A DNA stretch of 64,000 bases from Pectinophora gossypiella (lineage: Eukaryota > Arthropoda > Insecta > Lepidoptera > Gelechiidae), in assembly GCF_024362695.1 (NCBI RefSeq), contig NC_065406.1, positions 13,764,001-13,828,000 of the forward strand, in the 5' to 3' direction. Positions 25,681 to 36,896 of this stretch are shown here, in pieces (position 1 is the stretch's first letter; the number at the start of each line of letters is the position of its first letter). A model generated the notes under the pieces. It had not been told where the DNA came from. It ran no database searches and saw only the letters and a list, made by a program, of their open reading frames with translations. Made by a program: the position numbers and the translations under genes.

Positions 25681-27721
25681 CTTACAATCTCTACAGCATT
25701 TCAGCATCTCTTCCCTAGTATATTGTAACCTCGCCGCCCTACTACCGGCGTCGAGTAGCTTTTGTTCCGGGGCACTGAATGTAACGGAAATTTCTGATTG
25801 AAATTTCCACAGGCCAATGTTGCTCTCTTCTTAATTACATGTTGACCGAGTTCCTCTCGCATCAATAGAGTTTAATTGTCTTTTTTCCGAACAGAAGATA
25901 CATAAACTATTTACTACATACACAAAGAAAGAAACGTGTATAATATACACAGAAACAAACAAAAGCCCGGAATAACATAACTTACAATCAAAACACGTAA
26001 TAAAAACAACTTACACAAGAGAGTACAAATAAATAGACAGTAAACATTAAGCAAAATTGTAATCCAATGTATGGACTGGCCAACAATGGTGGTGGTGTCC
26101 TTTATATAAGGGCCTCATCCAGCATAAGCCGCGTCGCGAGGCACGACGCTCGTATTCTGTGGACCCTGCTAAGTGAGGCACGGAATTCGTGTCTCCCACA
26201 AACACAACATCGTCATTGAGTGGCCTTTGTTTTGTGTGCAGACACAAAGTCCTGCTGAAACACGAAGTGATGTCCAGAAAATAGCGTACTTACTTAAGTA
26301 AATAGTAGCTGGGACAGACTGTTTAACTTGCCGACTAAAACACGGATCATCTAACTTTCAGACAGTCGGGTGATCATCATTCAATTTTTTCTACTATCGT
26401 GTGGGTTGTGAGGTGGATGACCAACCTCATAATAATAATAATAATTAATTTATTGCCAAAAAAGTAGGTACAATTCATCAGCCTGCAATGTCCTAACCAA
26501 AACTGAGGGTCACAAAGCGATTGGAACTAACGCGCTAATGAGGCCATTTTGAAACTTGTTACGGGTATTTTTACAATGTGAGTTCCGTTACCAATAAAAT
26601 ATTAACATGCGCAACTATTGTTTGCCCCGAGCAATTGAACAAAAGCCCACAACACAAACATGAAGTCAATTAATAAACGAAATGAAACCGAATAAAAATT
26701 CTTTATAAAGTAATATTTCCAACGTTGCCTCTTCAGACATGCGAGCTAATAACAGCTGGCAAGCGTCCCGAAATATGCCAAGTTAGGCCTGCCAAACGGC
26801 GAGGAGCCTCGATGCCAAGTGCAGCTTTATATCTCTGTGGAATCTTATTTAGCCGGTTAATCTTGTTCAGATAAAATCTCAATCAAGGTGGATTGTGAGC
26901 ATAATTTGTCGCTGCGAGGAAATTGTTCACGTAAAGGCAGATACAGACATAGCGAGCGTAGGCCATTATATTTGAAAGTGGATCCAGAAGATAAATAAAC
27001 TCACATCTAAATCCCTAAAGAAGTGGCAGAAGTACAATTTATTAAAAAATAGCTTGCTGCCACTTTTGATGAGTTTTGTACTTCACGTTGTGAATAAGGT
27101 CGATGGCCGAACTCTTCAAATGGTATCATATTATTAAAAAGGCAGTCGGTCATGGGTCATTTAACGCTTCAACAGCTTAACATGCTCTATGTTTATCGTA
27201 AAACCGACCCATAACATCAGTAGTCAGAGATACATCCATCGCAAGATGAACTAAGTACCCATACTTCACGGAGCTTTCTGTTAGATCAACGAGATAGGTG
27301 ATGAGCAGTATCGCCGTCTATAATGGTTGAGCCGTTGAGCCAACTTTGTTAGTAAAAACTGCACTTAAGATACATTAATAACTCTTTGGTACAAGTCCGG
27401 TAGCAGGTGAACCGGCGTTCCCCGATTAAGAAGCAAGCCCACAACACAACAAGACCACAACACCTAATAATACTGAGTTTACAATAAGTCACATTAAAAA
27501 AAAACATGTTTATCGTTATAGACTATACGTATGTATCCATCACCTCAGAAGTCGTCATCTGGGACATACCTATCTACAAGATGCCATATCAACAAAAAAT
27601 CGAAACACAAATTCGATATTCAAAAATTCAAAAATATTTATTCTTCAAAATTGGCTTACATAGTTAGCGCTTTTTGAACGTCAAAAATTAAGTACGTATT
27701 ACGTAACTGGCTGTAAAACTA
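25681..27721. other. Mixed relics without a gene
   Basis: 26280-26520 carries rearranged pieces of the tRNA-type SINE (ACGGATCATCTAACTTTCAG, TCGTGTGGGTTGTGAGGTGG) around an AAT microsatellite (26430-26447). The rest is unassigned AT-rich DNA. 27625-27700 (TTCAAAAATATTTATTCTTC, TTGGCTTACATAG) looks like a minus-strand LINE 3' end, similar in style to 59546-59735. Confidence 0.35.
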
Positions 27722-28132
27722 TTACCACATCGGAAGCTGTATCGCTGAGGGAAAGACGTGTACTCCTACGGTTTCGTGTGTTCCTTTCTTTTTTAAGTCC
27801 ACAAACTCCCTTAGTTCGCGACAACAAGGAAAATATAACCTTTTCTTTCCGTCCAAGATATGCATGAAACATTTTGCAATATTTTCTAAAATATACCAGC
27901 AAAAATGTTCGGGTTTTATCCAATATTCTCCTGACACTGCACCATCGTTCCGAGCGAACATAGTAAACAAGAAATTTATTTCAATATGAAACACGATGTT
28001 GTTTTCATAGTTTTCTGCTGTATCGAATATCGGCGATCCGAACCAGAGTGTTTGATTTGCCTCTGTCAACACACTGCTGGCAAAATTTAATATTTGATGA
28101 ATACAGTCTCTGTAAAGATCGACAAATCTAGA
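27722..28132 (-). other. Unidentified open reading frame, about 135 codons, ending at a SINE
   Basis: On the minus strand the frame is open from the SINE boundary at about 28132 to a stop near 27722. It contains RFVDLYRDCIHQILNFASSV, then GSPIFDTAENYENNIVFHIE, MFARNDGAVSGEYWIKPEHF and YILENIAKCFMHILDGKKRL. The composition (balanced charged and hydrophobic residues, no low complexity) looks protein-like, but no start codon or clean splice sites are evident and I do not recognise the family. It may be an exon or transposon ORF cut by the SINE, or chance. Confidence 0.35.
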
Positions 28133-28133
28133 A

Positions 28134-28428
28134 CGGCCTCCGTGGTCCAGTGGTTGAGCGTTCCCAGGGACATATCACAAAAATCACTTTATGATTCCCA
28201 GTTTGCTTAGGACATTACAGGCTGATCACCTGATTGTCCGTGCAGACGATCCGTGCTTCACAAGGCACGTTAAGCCATTGGTCCCGGTTACTACTTACTG
28301 ATGTAAGTACGTAGTCGTTACATGAGTTGTAGGGGACTTTGGCGGCTCAATAGTAACCCTGACACCAGGGTTGATGGGGTTGGTAAATCACCTCATAACC
28401 TACACGATAGAAGAAGACTAAATTATAT
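28134..28428 (+). mobile_element. tRNA-derived SINE with box B lost
   Basis: GGCCTCCGTGGTCCAGTGGT, then a direct jump to GGGACATATCACAAAAATCA (the segment with the B box is missing), TTACAGGCTGATCACCTGAT, CACGTTAAGCCATTGGTCCC, AGTAACCCTGACACCAGGGT and ACGATAGAAGAAG. Confidence 0.8.
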
Positions 28429-29674
28429 AACAGTATTTTATGTCTAGCTTAAATCTACAACAAGACACGCCAAAAAAAATCTACTAATTTACCCTGGAAT
28501 TTTGGTTATATAGCACTAACGAATCGTTTATAAACTCATTAATACGACACGTTGGGGAATCAAGCTAAATATTCGCATACAAATTGCCGACAGTGTATTC
28601 ATTACGCTATAACATGGACAATAGCTGATTAACATTTAATTAATTTACTTTTATTAGCTCATAAAGTGCATGTACATATTTGACTGGGTATGAATAGAGG
28701 CCCTATTTCACTTGACCAGTATAGTATGCAGTTGTATAAACCTGGCCAAATAGTCAATGCCACGTGGTCGTAAGGAACCAGGTATGCTCAAAACTGACAG
28801 CTAACATTTCAAGGTTAGCCCAGCTGACATCATCCCACCCTGTGTTGCCATTTCGTAAAAAATAAATTACCCACGACCAATGTTTTTTATATTTACTTTG
28901 CAAGTAAATTTTGAACTTTTAGCAAAAGATTTACTTACAGTTTTAATGATTTTTGTTTATGTGACAAGTAATAGAAAATAAATACATTCAGTTAGTAATT
29001 CACTTAATTTTCAATAATAAAAATTACGTCTTTGGAATGTTGGAGATAGCAATTTCATGGTAACACAGTGGTAACACTTGCGTCATCAATGGGCTAGCTA
29101 GGATTGTGCTTACCTGGTCTTCTTATACCATAGTAAGACCAAAATTCCTTTTAAAATCCAAATCAATAAATTTGAGTTGACAAGAAATGGCCAACTTAAG
29201 TTGATCATATCTTTGAAACGTCAATGTTTAATGATATTTCAAGGATTTGTAATGTTATACTAACAAATTGTGTTGTTATTTTCTAGGTTCAATCTTCACC
29301 ATTGGACTATCCACCGATTATTTTAATTTGACCGATCAAAATTATATTTTAATGTTAAGTATTTTCTCTTGAACCTTGACATTGGCAGAATCATCGTTTC
29401 TGAACGATGTAGCCACAGACAAAGAAAATAGAAATCAATCAACGTTTGGCCATATCATGAAGTAATCATGAATTTAGTTGCTCATATCGTTAAACATTTT
29501 GTGTTCATTGATCTGGCCAATCTACATCATGATGTGGCCAATGATGTCCATTTCATGAAATGATCGAGCACATCATGAAATTGATCAATTCTAAGATCTG
29601 ACCACGACATATCTACAACATAAGGATGAAATGCCTGCCGTCGTCTAGATTATATTTATTGTCTCTCTCTCTAT
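28429..29674. other. AT-rich gap, no gene recognised
   Basis: Includes a stretch (29210-29600) with many TGGCCA, TGATC and ATCATGAA words that suggests an old palindromic element, but I could not define its ends. Confidence 0.35.
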
Positions 29675-29962
29675 TTAAGAGCTGCGCTCTTGTCGGTGGA
29701 GTAACCGCCATTCCTCTCTTCTTCCCGCCAAAACCTTCACGTCCCGATACGACACGACCTGCACCTTCTCTTTTATTTGTTTCATAAATGTTATCCTAGG
29801 TCTACCCCTTCCTCTCTTCCCTTCAATTTTTCCTTCTATAATGTTTGTTATAAATGAATCGTGTCGTATCAGGTGACCAATCATATTTCCTCTCCAGTTC
29901 TCTATAGTCTTCAATATGGTTCTCTTTTCTTCCACTCTTTCCAGCACTTTTTCATTTGACAC
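29675..29962 (-). mobile_element. RTE-type LINE C-terminal fragment
   Basis: Minus-strand ORF with KRTILKTIENWRGNMIGHLI, RHDSFITNIIEGKIEGKRGR, GRPRITFMKQIKEKVQVVSY, REEWRLLHRQERSS. Same domain and order as 19729-19995 but better preserved. The 3' UTR found at 3955-4288 is not attached here. Confidence 0.75.
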
Positions 29963-30307
29963 ATATTTATTGTCATTTCAAGTAAATTAGAAATTCACGA
30001 TGTCCATTCAAATATGAACTAATACTCTATATGCGAATATGAATAAGTTATACCACTGGGAGGAATCTATTATAGTGATTATGGGATAGATTAGCATAAC
30101 GGTTCACGCTTGGCCACTGTACCGAATATAACCGGATAATACCGGATTAATTCAACTGTTTATATAGGTCAGATATGACTTTGTGGGGTAGATACGTAAA
30201 ATAGAATGATAAATGTAAATTAGTAGCTGGTTTGTTGGTAGGATTTCAAACATATGAGTATTTTATACCGTGATTTTGTAGTTCACTTTTCCTTTGGACT
30301 GAGAGTG

Positions 30308-30650
30308 AATAACATAACTTATACAGCCTATATACGTCCCACTGCTGGGCACAGACCTCCCCTCAATCAACCGGAGGGGGTATGGAGCATACTCCACCAC
30401 GCTGCTCCAATACGGGTTGGTGGAGGTGTTTTTACGGCTAATAGCCGGGGCCAACGGCTTAAAGTGCCCTCCGAAGCACTGAATCATCTTACTTTTTCAG
30501 ACAATCAGGTGATTCAAGCCTGAAAGTCCTTACCAAACAAAGGACAGTCTCACAAAGTGATTTCGACAATGTCCCCATCGGGAATCGAACCCGGACCTCC
30601 AGATCGTGAGCCTAACGCTCTAACCACTAGACCACGGAGGCTGAGCTGAG
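30308..30650 (-). mobile_element. tRNA-derived SINE with RTE-like tail (long family)
   Basis: Inverse of the 6965-7325 family: tail ATACAGCCTATATACGTCCC, body ACTCCACCACGCTGCTCC and GGTTGGTGGAGGTGTTTTTA, head GGGAATCGAACCCGGACCTC (B box) and CGCTCTAACCACTAGACCAC (A box). Confidence 0.8.
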
Positions 30651-30741
30651 AGTGAATAAAAAATATTATAACGCGATCAGCTGATCAAGTAGGGACATGT
30701 TCGTTCAACATGAATAGATTTGGAGTCGCTTTACTTATACC

Positions 30742-31115
30742 TCAAATAAAATAATACAATACAATACAATGCAATACAATGCAACGCAACGCAATGCAAT
30801 GCAATGCAATACAAAAACTCTTTATTGCATTTAAAATAAACATTAAAAATAAACAATTATAATCAATTAGGTAGTACAACAGACGGCCATTTTTAAGGTA
30901 GCAATCTCTTCCAGTTAATAAAAGCATAGCGGGATAGATAGTACAAAATAACAGTTAAAAAATATATACTTATATAGACACACCTAAATATACTTTACTG
31001 CACAGAACTTAATTTTAACAAGTAGACATAATACATGGATCCAGTACAATTGTGCTGCCTTATTGCTCTAGCGAAATTTCTTCCAGAAAACAAACATTCC
31101 ATAAGCACATCCATA
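30742..31115 (-). repeat. ACAAT/GCAAT microsatellite and LINE 3' tail
   Basis: About 80 bp of AATAC/AATGC/AACGC pentamers run into CTCTTTATTGCA, the inverse of the TGCAATAAAG LINE terminus. 30985-31115 continues with TTACTGCACAGAACTTAATT and CCTTATTGCTCTAGCG, matching 61995-62110. Confidence 0.6.
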
Positions 31116-31554
31116 AAATCATGCCCCTAATCTCTAATTGGTTGGGCAAAGCCAAAAATTATAATTAGATATGCCGACTAGATGCCGACTAGTCGGGAAA
31201 TTCGACCAACATCATAATCGGTGACTAGTCAGCAAAAAGTCCTTATTACCTATTCTTTACCAAATGAGCTTCTTTAACTTATTATTCGCTCGTTACCAAA
31301 TCGTCAAAACCCGTGATTATTAGGAAAAAATAAAAAATCTTTAAAACGCGCTAATAACGATCTCAACCAACCATAAATACACATAATCAAAGCAAAAAAT
31401 GATGGCAGTTTAGCGCAGAAATGCAAAAAGAGAACCATCTGACTAAACTTCGCGGACTCCTTACGCAGACTGTCAACATTACCCATCGACGTACAACCTG
31501 ATAGACGCCTGCCGCCTGATTACAAAACGAGCAATAAAGATATTCATCAGCGTT
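31116..31554. other. No gene recognised
   Basis: A short TCTAATTGGTTGGGCAAAGC fragment resembles the 10283-10310 inverted-repeat arm. ACTAGTCGGGAAATTCGACC repeats loosely inside. Otherwise plain. Confidence 0.3.
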
Positions 31555-31740
31555 AATTTAAGAGGCACACTCTTGCCGGTGTAACATTCTCTATTCTTGC
31601 CTTCTTTAACTTCTTTACACGACATTCGCCTACTCTTTAATTAGATCCATGTAAGCTCCTCTTGATCTTCCCCTTCCTCTCTTTCCTTCTACCTTCCCTT
31701 CCATTACTTTTTAAATAAATTTAGTCTTGTAAAATCATTG
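31555..31740 (-). mobile_element. RTE-type LINE relic, decayed
   Basis: CACTCTTGCCGGTGTAACAT, TCTTTAATTAGATCCATGTA, CTTCCCCTTCCTCTCTTTCC: the same region as 19729-19900 with deletions and frameshifts. Confidence 0.6.
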
Positions 31741-32937
31741 GACGAATCGTGACGATTTGCTTATGTATCGTGTTTTAAAGATAAATAATTCGAAGTTTAA
31801 ATATAATCCGCGCCACTAAAGAAGTCCGCGGCGCTGCTAGTGTCTTTCGTGCGCGGAATTATTATGACTATTCAATTAGTTCCATTAAAATACGTGGAGT
31901 TCGTTCGTGGCACGAACTATATTTTAAACCTCGTATTACATTTAGTTTTCTGTTTTTTATAAGGCGGCAAATATTTGAATTTTCGCATAGACACTACCAC
32001 CTAGCTGAAGTAAAGTGAGGGAAACAGTATTCGCTGCGTTCTGATTGGCTTACTCAATATCCTAAGCACGTCGAAACGTAATCGAAAGTGGGATCTGACT
32101 TACTTGTCAGAAGCGTCGGCAGCATCCATTCGATTGTTATTAGGAGTCTAAAGGTTATATCACCGATGCCTTACGCAGACTGTCAACATTACCCTATCCC
32201 CGGGCAAAAAGGGGAGTCCAAATTAAATTATGTAAATGAGGGAAAAAAACGCCTATCTAGCGGAATGGGGAATTGTTTCGCTTTACCGCAAAAGAGATGG
32301 TAAGTAAGTTTTTGTAGGCTTTAAAGGGCTGCAACATGTTAGAGGAGTACGGCGACGCAACGCAGATATATTTAATGACTTTTTAAAAAGAAAGTTCGAA
32401 ACTTATCGTGGCCTTGTAGTAAAAAGGTCGTAAGCGCCGCGTTTTGAAAAATTACATTCGGATTTGATTGTTGTGTTTGGTGTTGTGTTGTTTGGTTGTT
32501 GTTGTTGTGTGTTGTTGTTTGTGGTTTGTGTGTGTGTTGAACTTCGCAATAGACGTACTATTTTTTTAAAGAAATTGGCGCGGATTTGAATTTATTAAAA
32601 TAAATCGGCGTTTTGTTGAAGGAAATCACATCAGAATGTCATAATATACTCGTGTCGCCCCGAGCATTTGCTACCAAAACTTAAAACAAAAAGACGGTCG
32701 AAATTTTAATATTTTATTATACCAATACTCGTCGCTCATTATAACCGCTCCCTAGTTGAATGTAAACAAATTAACAAGTCTTTACCAGTCAAATTACGCA
32801 GTAATGCGCCCAGATTTAATTTTGATGAGGATTTCAAAACTGTTTTCAAATGGAATTGTTTGCATTTCATTTGGAATTATAAAAAGGAATATTTTAGTAT
32901 TCCTCAATACGTAATTATCTATGTATAAGTAGTGTTG
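31741..32937. other. Unassigned DNA with a GTT/TGTG-rich tract
   Basis: About 32469-32538 is a TTG/TGTTG-rich low-complexity stretch. The rest has no recognised gene or repeat. The ORF at 32088-32303 has no features. Confidence 0.35.
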
Positions 32938-33085
32938 TACAGTCACGAGCAATATCAAGTACCCACTTTGGAACCCTGTCGCACTATCATATTTGACAAT
33001 TAATGAGACTTGCGGTTTAATTTGTCAAAAAAGTTAATGTGACATGATTTCAAAGTGTACACATATTAGTACTCGTGACCGTACT
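32938..33085. mobile_element. Palindromic MITE, family B (copy 3)
   Basis: TACAGTCACGAGCAATATC to TACTCGTGACCGTA, about 148 bp, with the TGTCAAAAAAGTTAATGTGA inner arm. Confidence 0.75.
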
Positions 33086-34058
33086 ATTAGTCACAGCTAT
33101 GGTCACGCTCACGATATGAAAGTCTGGGTTTGTTTCCCGATGGGTACTTAACACTGTAAGCTCTCCTAACAATAAAATGGTGCTGATTCCTGTATACACC
33201 ATCTAATTTTATTTTAAGTTATACCTGTCATTTTCTTATCCGTTGGAAAGGAAAGCGACGGATAATCAAGAGGCATAAAATTTATGGAACACACGTCAAT
33301 TTTAGTCAGAAATTTTAAAAACCTTCCCAAATTTATATATTGGCCAATAACCCGACATAATTAAGTTGACAGCACACGTCAAACGGGTTGGATACTAGCG
33401 AGATACATTTTAGATACTATTTAGTTGTTTATCATCCGTCTCATAATATTATATTCTCAAAAATGACAGGTATAACATAAAATGTAATTAGGAGCTGTCT
33501 GCAGGAATCGGCGCCATTAAATATTCAAAATTAAAAAAAAAAACTTTCATTCGACTTTTTCAGTTTGATATTTGAACACTTTCCATTATTGACCTACTGC
33601 TAACGAGCAAGCGAGTTATAGTAAGATTCCAAGTTTATCGATTCGGAGACAATGATAAATGGTTTGACGCATAAAGGATGCCCACATAAAGTAAGTGCCA
33701 CAAACAATTAATATCAATAAGATGGGTAATATGTCAGTCTGTCACAAGGAAAATCCTTTGTGGATACATGATTTAAATGTAGCCCAACCACAATATTGTA
33801 CCCCATTTGGGAATACGGACGTAAGTGTAGGTATATACCTATATAGGTATGTTTAGAGTTTATGCTAATTTCAGATAGTTGACCATTATAGACGGCAATA
33901 CGGCTCACCGCCTTATACATTGGTCTTACAGAAAACTCGATAAGGCGTGGGTACTAAATTCATCTTGCGATGAATGTACCACTGTCTACCACAATTGCGA
34001 TATAGTCGTGTTATGTTATGTTGCTAGTTTAATTTGCGGGTACACATTGGAATGTTAA
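33086..34058. other. AT-rich gap, no gene recognised
   Basis: No repeat I can name. The minus-strand ORF at 33714-33920 has no features. Confidence 0.35.
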
Positions 34059-34635
34059 CGGCCTCCGTGGATGGAGTCCCAGGTTCGAATCCCGGTGGGG
34101 ACAAATCACATAAATCACTTTATGATCCCTGGTTTGGTTAGGACATACTTCAGGACCCCGATACCGACCCCGCCCCGGCGTGGTTGACGATTTCCCTCAA
34201 TCAGTGCTTATCGCTATCGACCCGCCAGGGTCGATTCATTCTTTCAAATATTTTTCCTCTCAGATGACGCCCTGAGCCGAGATTCGCGCCCAACTGGGCA
34301 CCTTCAGGCCTGTTGTCTTAAACGTAGTACCGGGTGAGAGCCTTCAGCGCTCCCCATTTGTCCGGCCAAGTAGTTGATACCATCTGCGGCAAATCTACAA
34401 TAAGTCACGTCAAAAAAAAATAGGTTAGGACATTGCAGGCTGATCACCTGATTGTCCAAAAATTAAGATGATCCGTGCTTCGGAGGGCACGTTAAGCCGT
34501 TGGTCCCGGTTACACTTACCGATGTAAGTAAGTAGTCGTTACTTGAACCATGTCAGGGGCCTTTGGCGGCTCAATAATAACTCTGACAGCAGGGTTGATA
34601 AGGTTGGTAATCCTCCTCACAACACACACGATAGA
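34059..34635 (+). mobile_element. tRNA-derived SINE split by a Jockey LINE fragment
   Basis: The head (GGCCTCCGTGG, then GGTTCGAATCCCGGTGGGGA; A-box part deleted) and body up to GGTTTGGTTAGGACAT are separated by 34147-34422 from GGTTAGGACATTGCAGGCTG onwards, which continues to GGGTTGATAAGGTTGGTAAT and ACGATAGAACAA. Confidence 0.85.
34147..34422 (+). mobile_element. Jockey-clade LINE 3' fragment nested in a SINE, 11-bp TSD
   Basis: ACTTCAGGACCCCGATACCG to CAATAAGTCACGTCAAAAAA, flanked by GGTTAGGACAT on both sides (34136-34146 and 34423-34433). Non-coding 3' UTR only. Confidence 0.9.
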
Positions 34636-35150
34636 ACAAAATTGGAATGTTAAGTTAAGAAATAATAATTCATAGGCGACAATAATCACATTCTAATTTC
34701 AAAATCACAGACTAAATAAACATCAGAGAATCGATAAAAGAACTGGCCAGTGCTTTAAAAGAAAAAATAAAGCACTCCAAATCTAAATTAGAAGTAGCGG
34801 TGAGGCGCGCGATATCACGAGGTGGCGTGTCCGAAGGTCAGAACTTGCAGATACGGCGGTATTTGCAATTCAAGTGGCAATGCGACAGACGCCTCTATCA
34901 TGTTCCTTATTCTTTGGCCTTGGGAAGCTTTAATTGGTCAACGGTTGTCGGTCTAGTTGATAAGGGGATCGTGCCGTGAGGTTTCTTGAAGCTGTTGGCT
35001 GGATTAGCCTATGAAGGCCGTTCTTAATGTCTATGTAACTAGTAACATTCAATATACTTTACTTATGTACTTATATATCAAGTGATCGGGTAAACCAATG
35101 TAGATAATTTCTTTTAGTTTTTCGACAATCACTACTTGTATGGCTACCTG
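34636..35150. other. No gene recognised
   Basis: Ordinary AT-rich sequence with a GC-rich patch (34795-34880). No ORF or repeat assigned. Confidence 0.35.
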
Positions 35151-35297
35151 TACGGTCACGAGTACTAATATGTATACACTTTGAAACCATGTCACGTTAA
35201 CTTTTTTGACAAATTAAACCGTAAGTCTCATTAAATGTCAAATATGATAGTGCGACAGGGTTCTAAAGTGGTTACAAGATATTACTCATGAATGTAC
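35151..35297. mobile_element. Palindromic MITE, family B (copy 4)
   Basis: TACGGTCACGAGTACTAATA to ATTACTCATGAATGTACGTA. The flank ACTTGTATGGCTACCTG recalls the linker of the family A dimers. Confidence 0.75.
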
Positions 35298-35586
35298 GTA
35301 CTTGTACGCGGTGTAACCAAACACATATCTACATGCACACATACATATGTACACGACATATATGTTGTCTTAAAACTAATATAATTAATAACAATGGAAA
35401 TAAAGTTAAAGAAAAACTGTTGAAATAAAACACATCACTGTTTAAAAATAGTAAGTACCTAAACCAATTTCTAAAACAAGATATAATGAAGCGATGGCAT
35501 GCCAGGACAAACCCAAGACGGTTTATTGGTATGTCTGCATTATTCCATTTATATGTACATTTTTTTTTTGGTTAAATAAAAAAAAA

Positions 35587-35801
35587 GTGACATCGTAACG
35601 AATACTGAGGGAGGTGATTCAGCTCATTATTCTCAGTTAATATCAAGTGGAATTTTCCAATGCAATAGTATAATTACATAATTGAAATTATTAAAAAAAT
35701 ACTTAAATTTCGCTACGGAAAATTCTACTTGATATTAACTCAGAATCATGGTCTGAATGATCCGCCTCAGTATTTGTTACGATATCACTAACATCCTGTA
35801 T
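35587..35801. mobile_element. Palindromic MITE, family A (single copy)
   Basis: GTGACATCGTAACGAATACT to CGATATCACTAACATCCTGT, about 215 bp, folding along TATCAAGTGGAATTTTCC and its inverse. Confidence 0.75.
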
Positions 35802-36202
35802 ACTATACAACTGATGCTATGTGAAATACACTTACAAAATTCTTCAAAAATGTGTATTATTCAAAGTTCTAGTTTCCTAAATGCAGTACAACTTGTTATA
35901 CCGCACGGTTGCGGTATTAGCGCTGACATTGCGCTCGTGAAAACATTTCGGTACTACTAAATAGCGCAATGCGTCTCACTCGACGCCAGTAGGCGCAGTA
36001 CGATTGTTCGAACATTGTTACCGTTGTTGGAATTACGTTTTGTTGCATTTGAATGCGAGGAATTTGCATATATGGTCGCCTTATAGTAGTCACTGTGACA
36101 TAGAATGAGGAATACTTCGTATAGAACGGCGACTCTCCGCTCCGAAAGCCAATCCCGCGTAATCCGCGTAAGGTAGCAAAGACAAAGAAGAACATAAGAC
36201 TT

Positions 36203-36500
36203 CTTCTATCGTGTGGGTTGTGAGGTGGATTACCAACCCCATCAACCTGGTAACAGGGTTACTATTGAGCCGCCAAAGGCCCCTGACATGGCTCATGTAA
36301 CTACTAAATTACATTAGTAAGTAGTAACCGGGACCAACGGCTTAACGTGCCTTCCGACGCACGGATCATCTTACTTTCGGACAATCTGGTGATCAGCCTA
36401 TAATTTCCTAACCAAACTAGGGATCTCCGAGTGATTTTCGTGATATGTCCCCCAAAGGGATTTGAACCCGGAACCTCCTCAAACTAGACCACGGAACCTG
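36203..36500 (-). mobile_element. tRNA-derived SINE (HaSE-like)
   Basis: Inverse of the consensus: TTCTATCGTGTGGGTTGTGA, GCCGCCAAAGGCCCCTGACA, GTAACCGGGACCAACGGCTT, TCAGCCTATAATTTCC and a decayed box region ending CTAGACCACGGAACC. Just left of it (36098-36170) lies a short dispersed block, ATAGAACGGCGACTCTCCGC, also seen at 23205, 45530 and 54290. Confidence 0.7.
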
Positions 36501-36896
36501 TCATGGAAAATCGTTTCGAAGAAGTATCTCGATTGCCTAGGTCATTTATCCCAGTACCTATCTAAAAGTGTGTAAGTAATATTTTCACGGCTCGCTATCG
36601 ATATCTCAGCGAGCACTCAAATGAAATTTACGAGGGATTTCATGACCCCAGGGAGAACATTACACCGAGTCACCGCGTTAACACGACTCGTTTCATAGGT
36701 ATAATATAACATTTTACAGAAAAATTCGTATCATCTTCACATGAGGCAAAAATTACAGGCTTTAAATTGCGAATAATCTTCTTTTTCTACATACACATAA
36801 GCTCTGTTCTATATTCCAAATGGAGTTTTAAACAATGAAACAATAAAAAAAGGATTTAATTTAAAAAGACATTCAGTAGTATTATACTATTATATT
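36501..36896. other. No gene recognised
   Basis: AT-rich, no assigned features. Confidence 0.3.
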
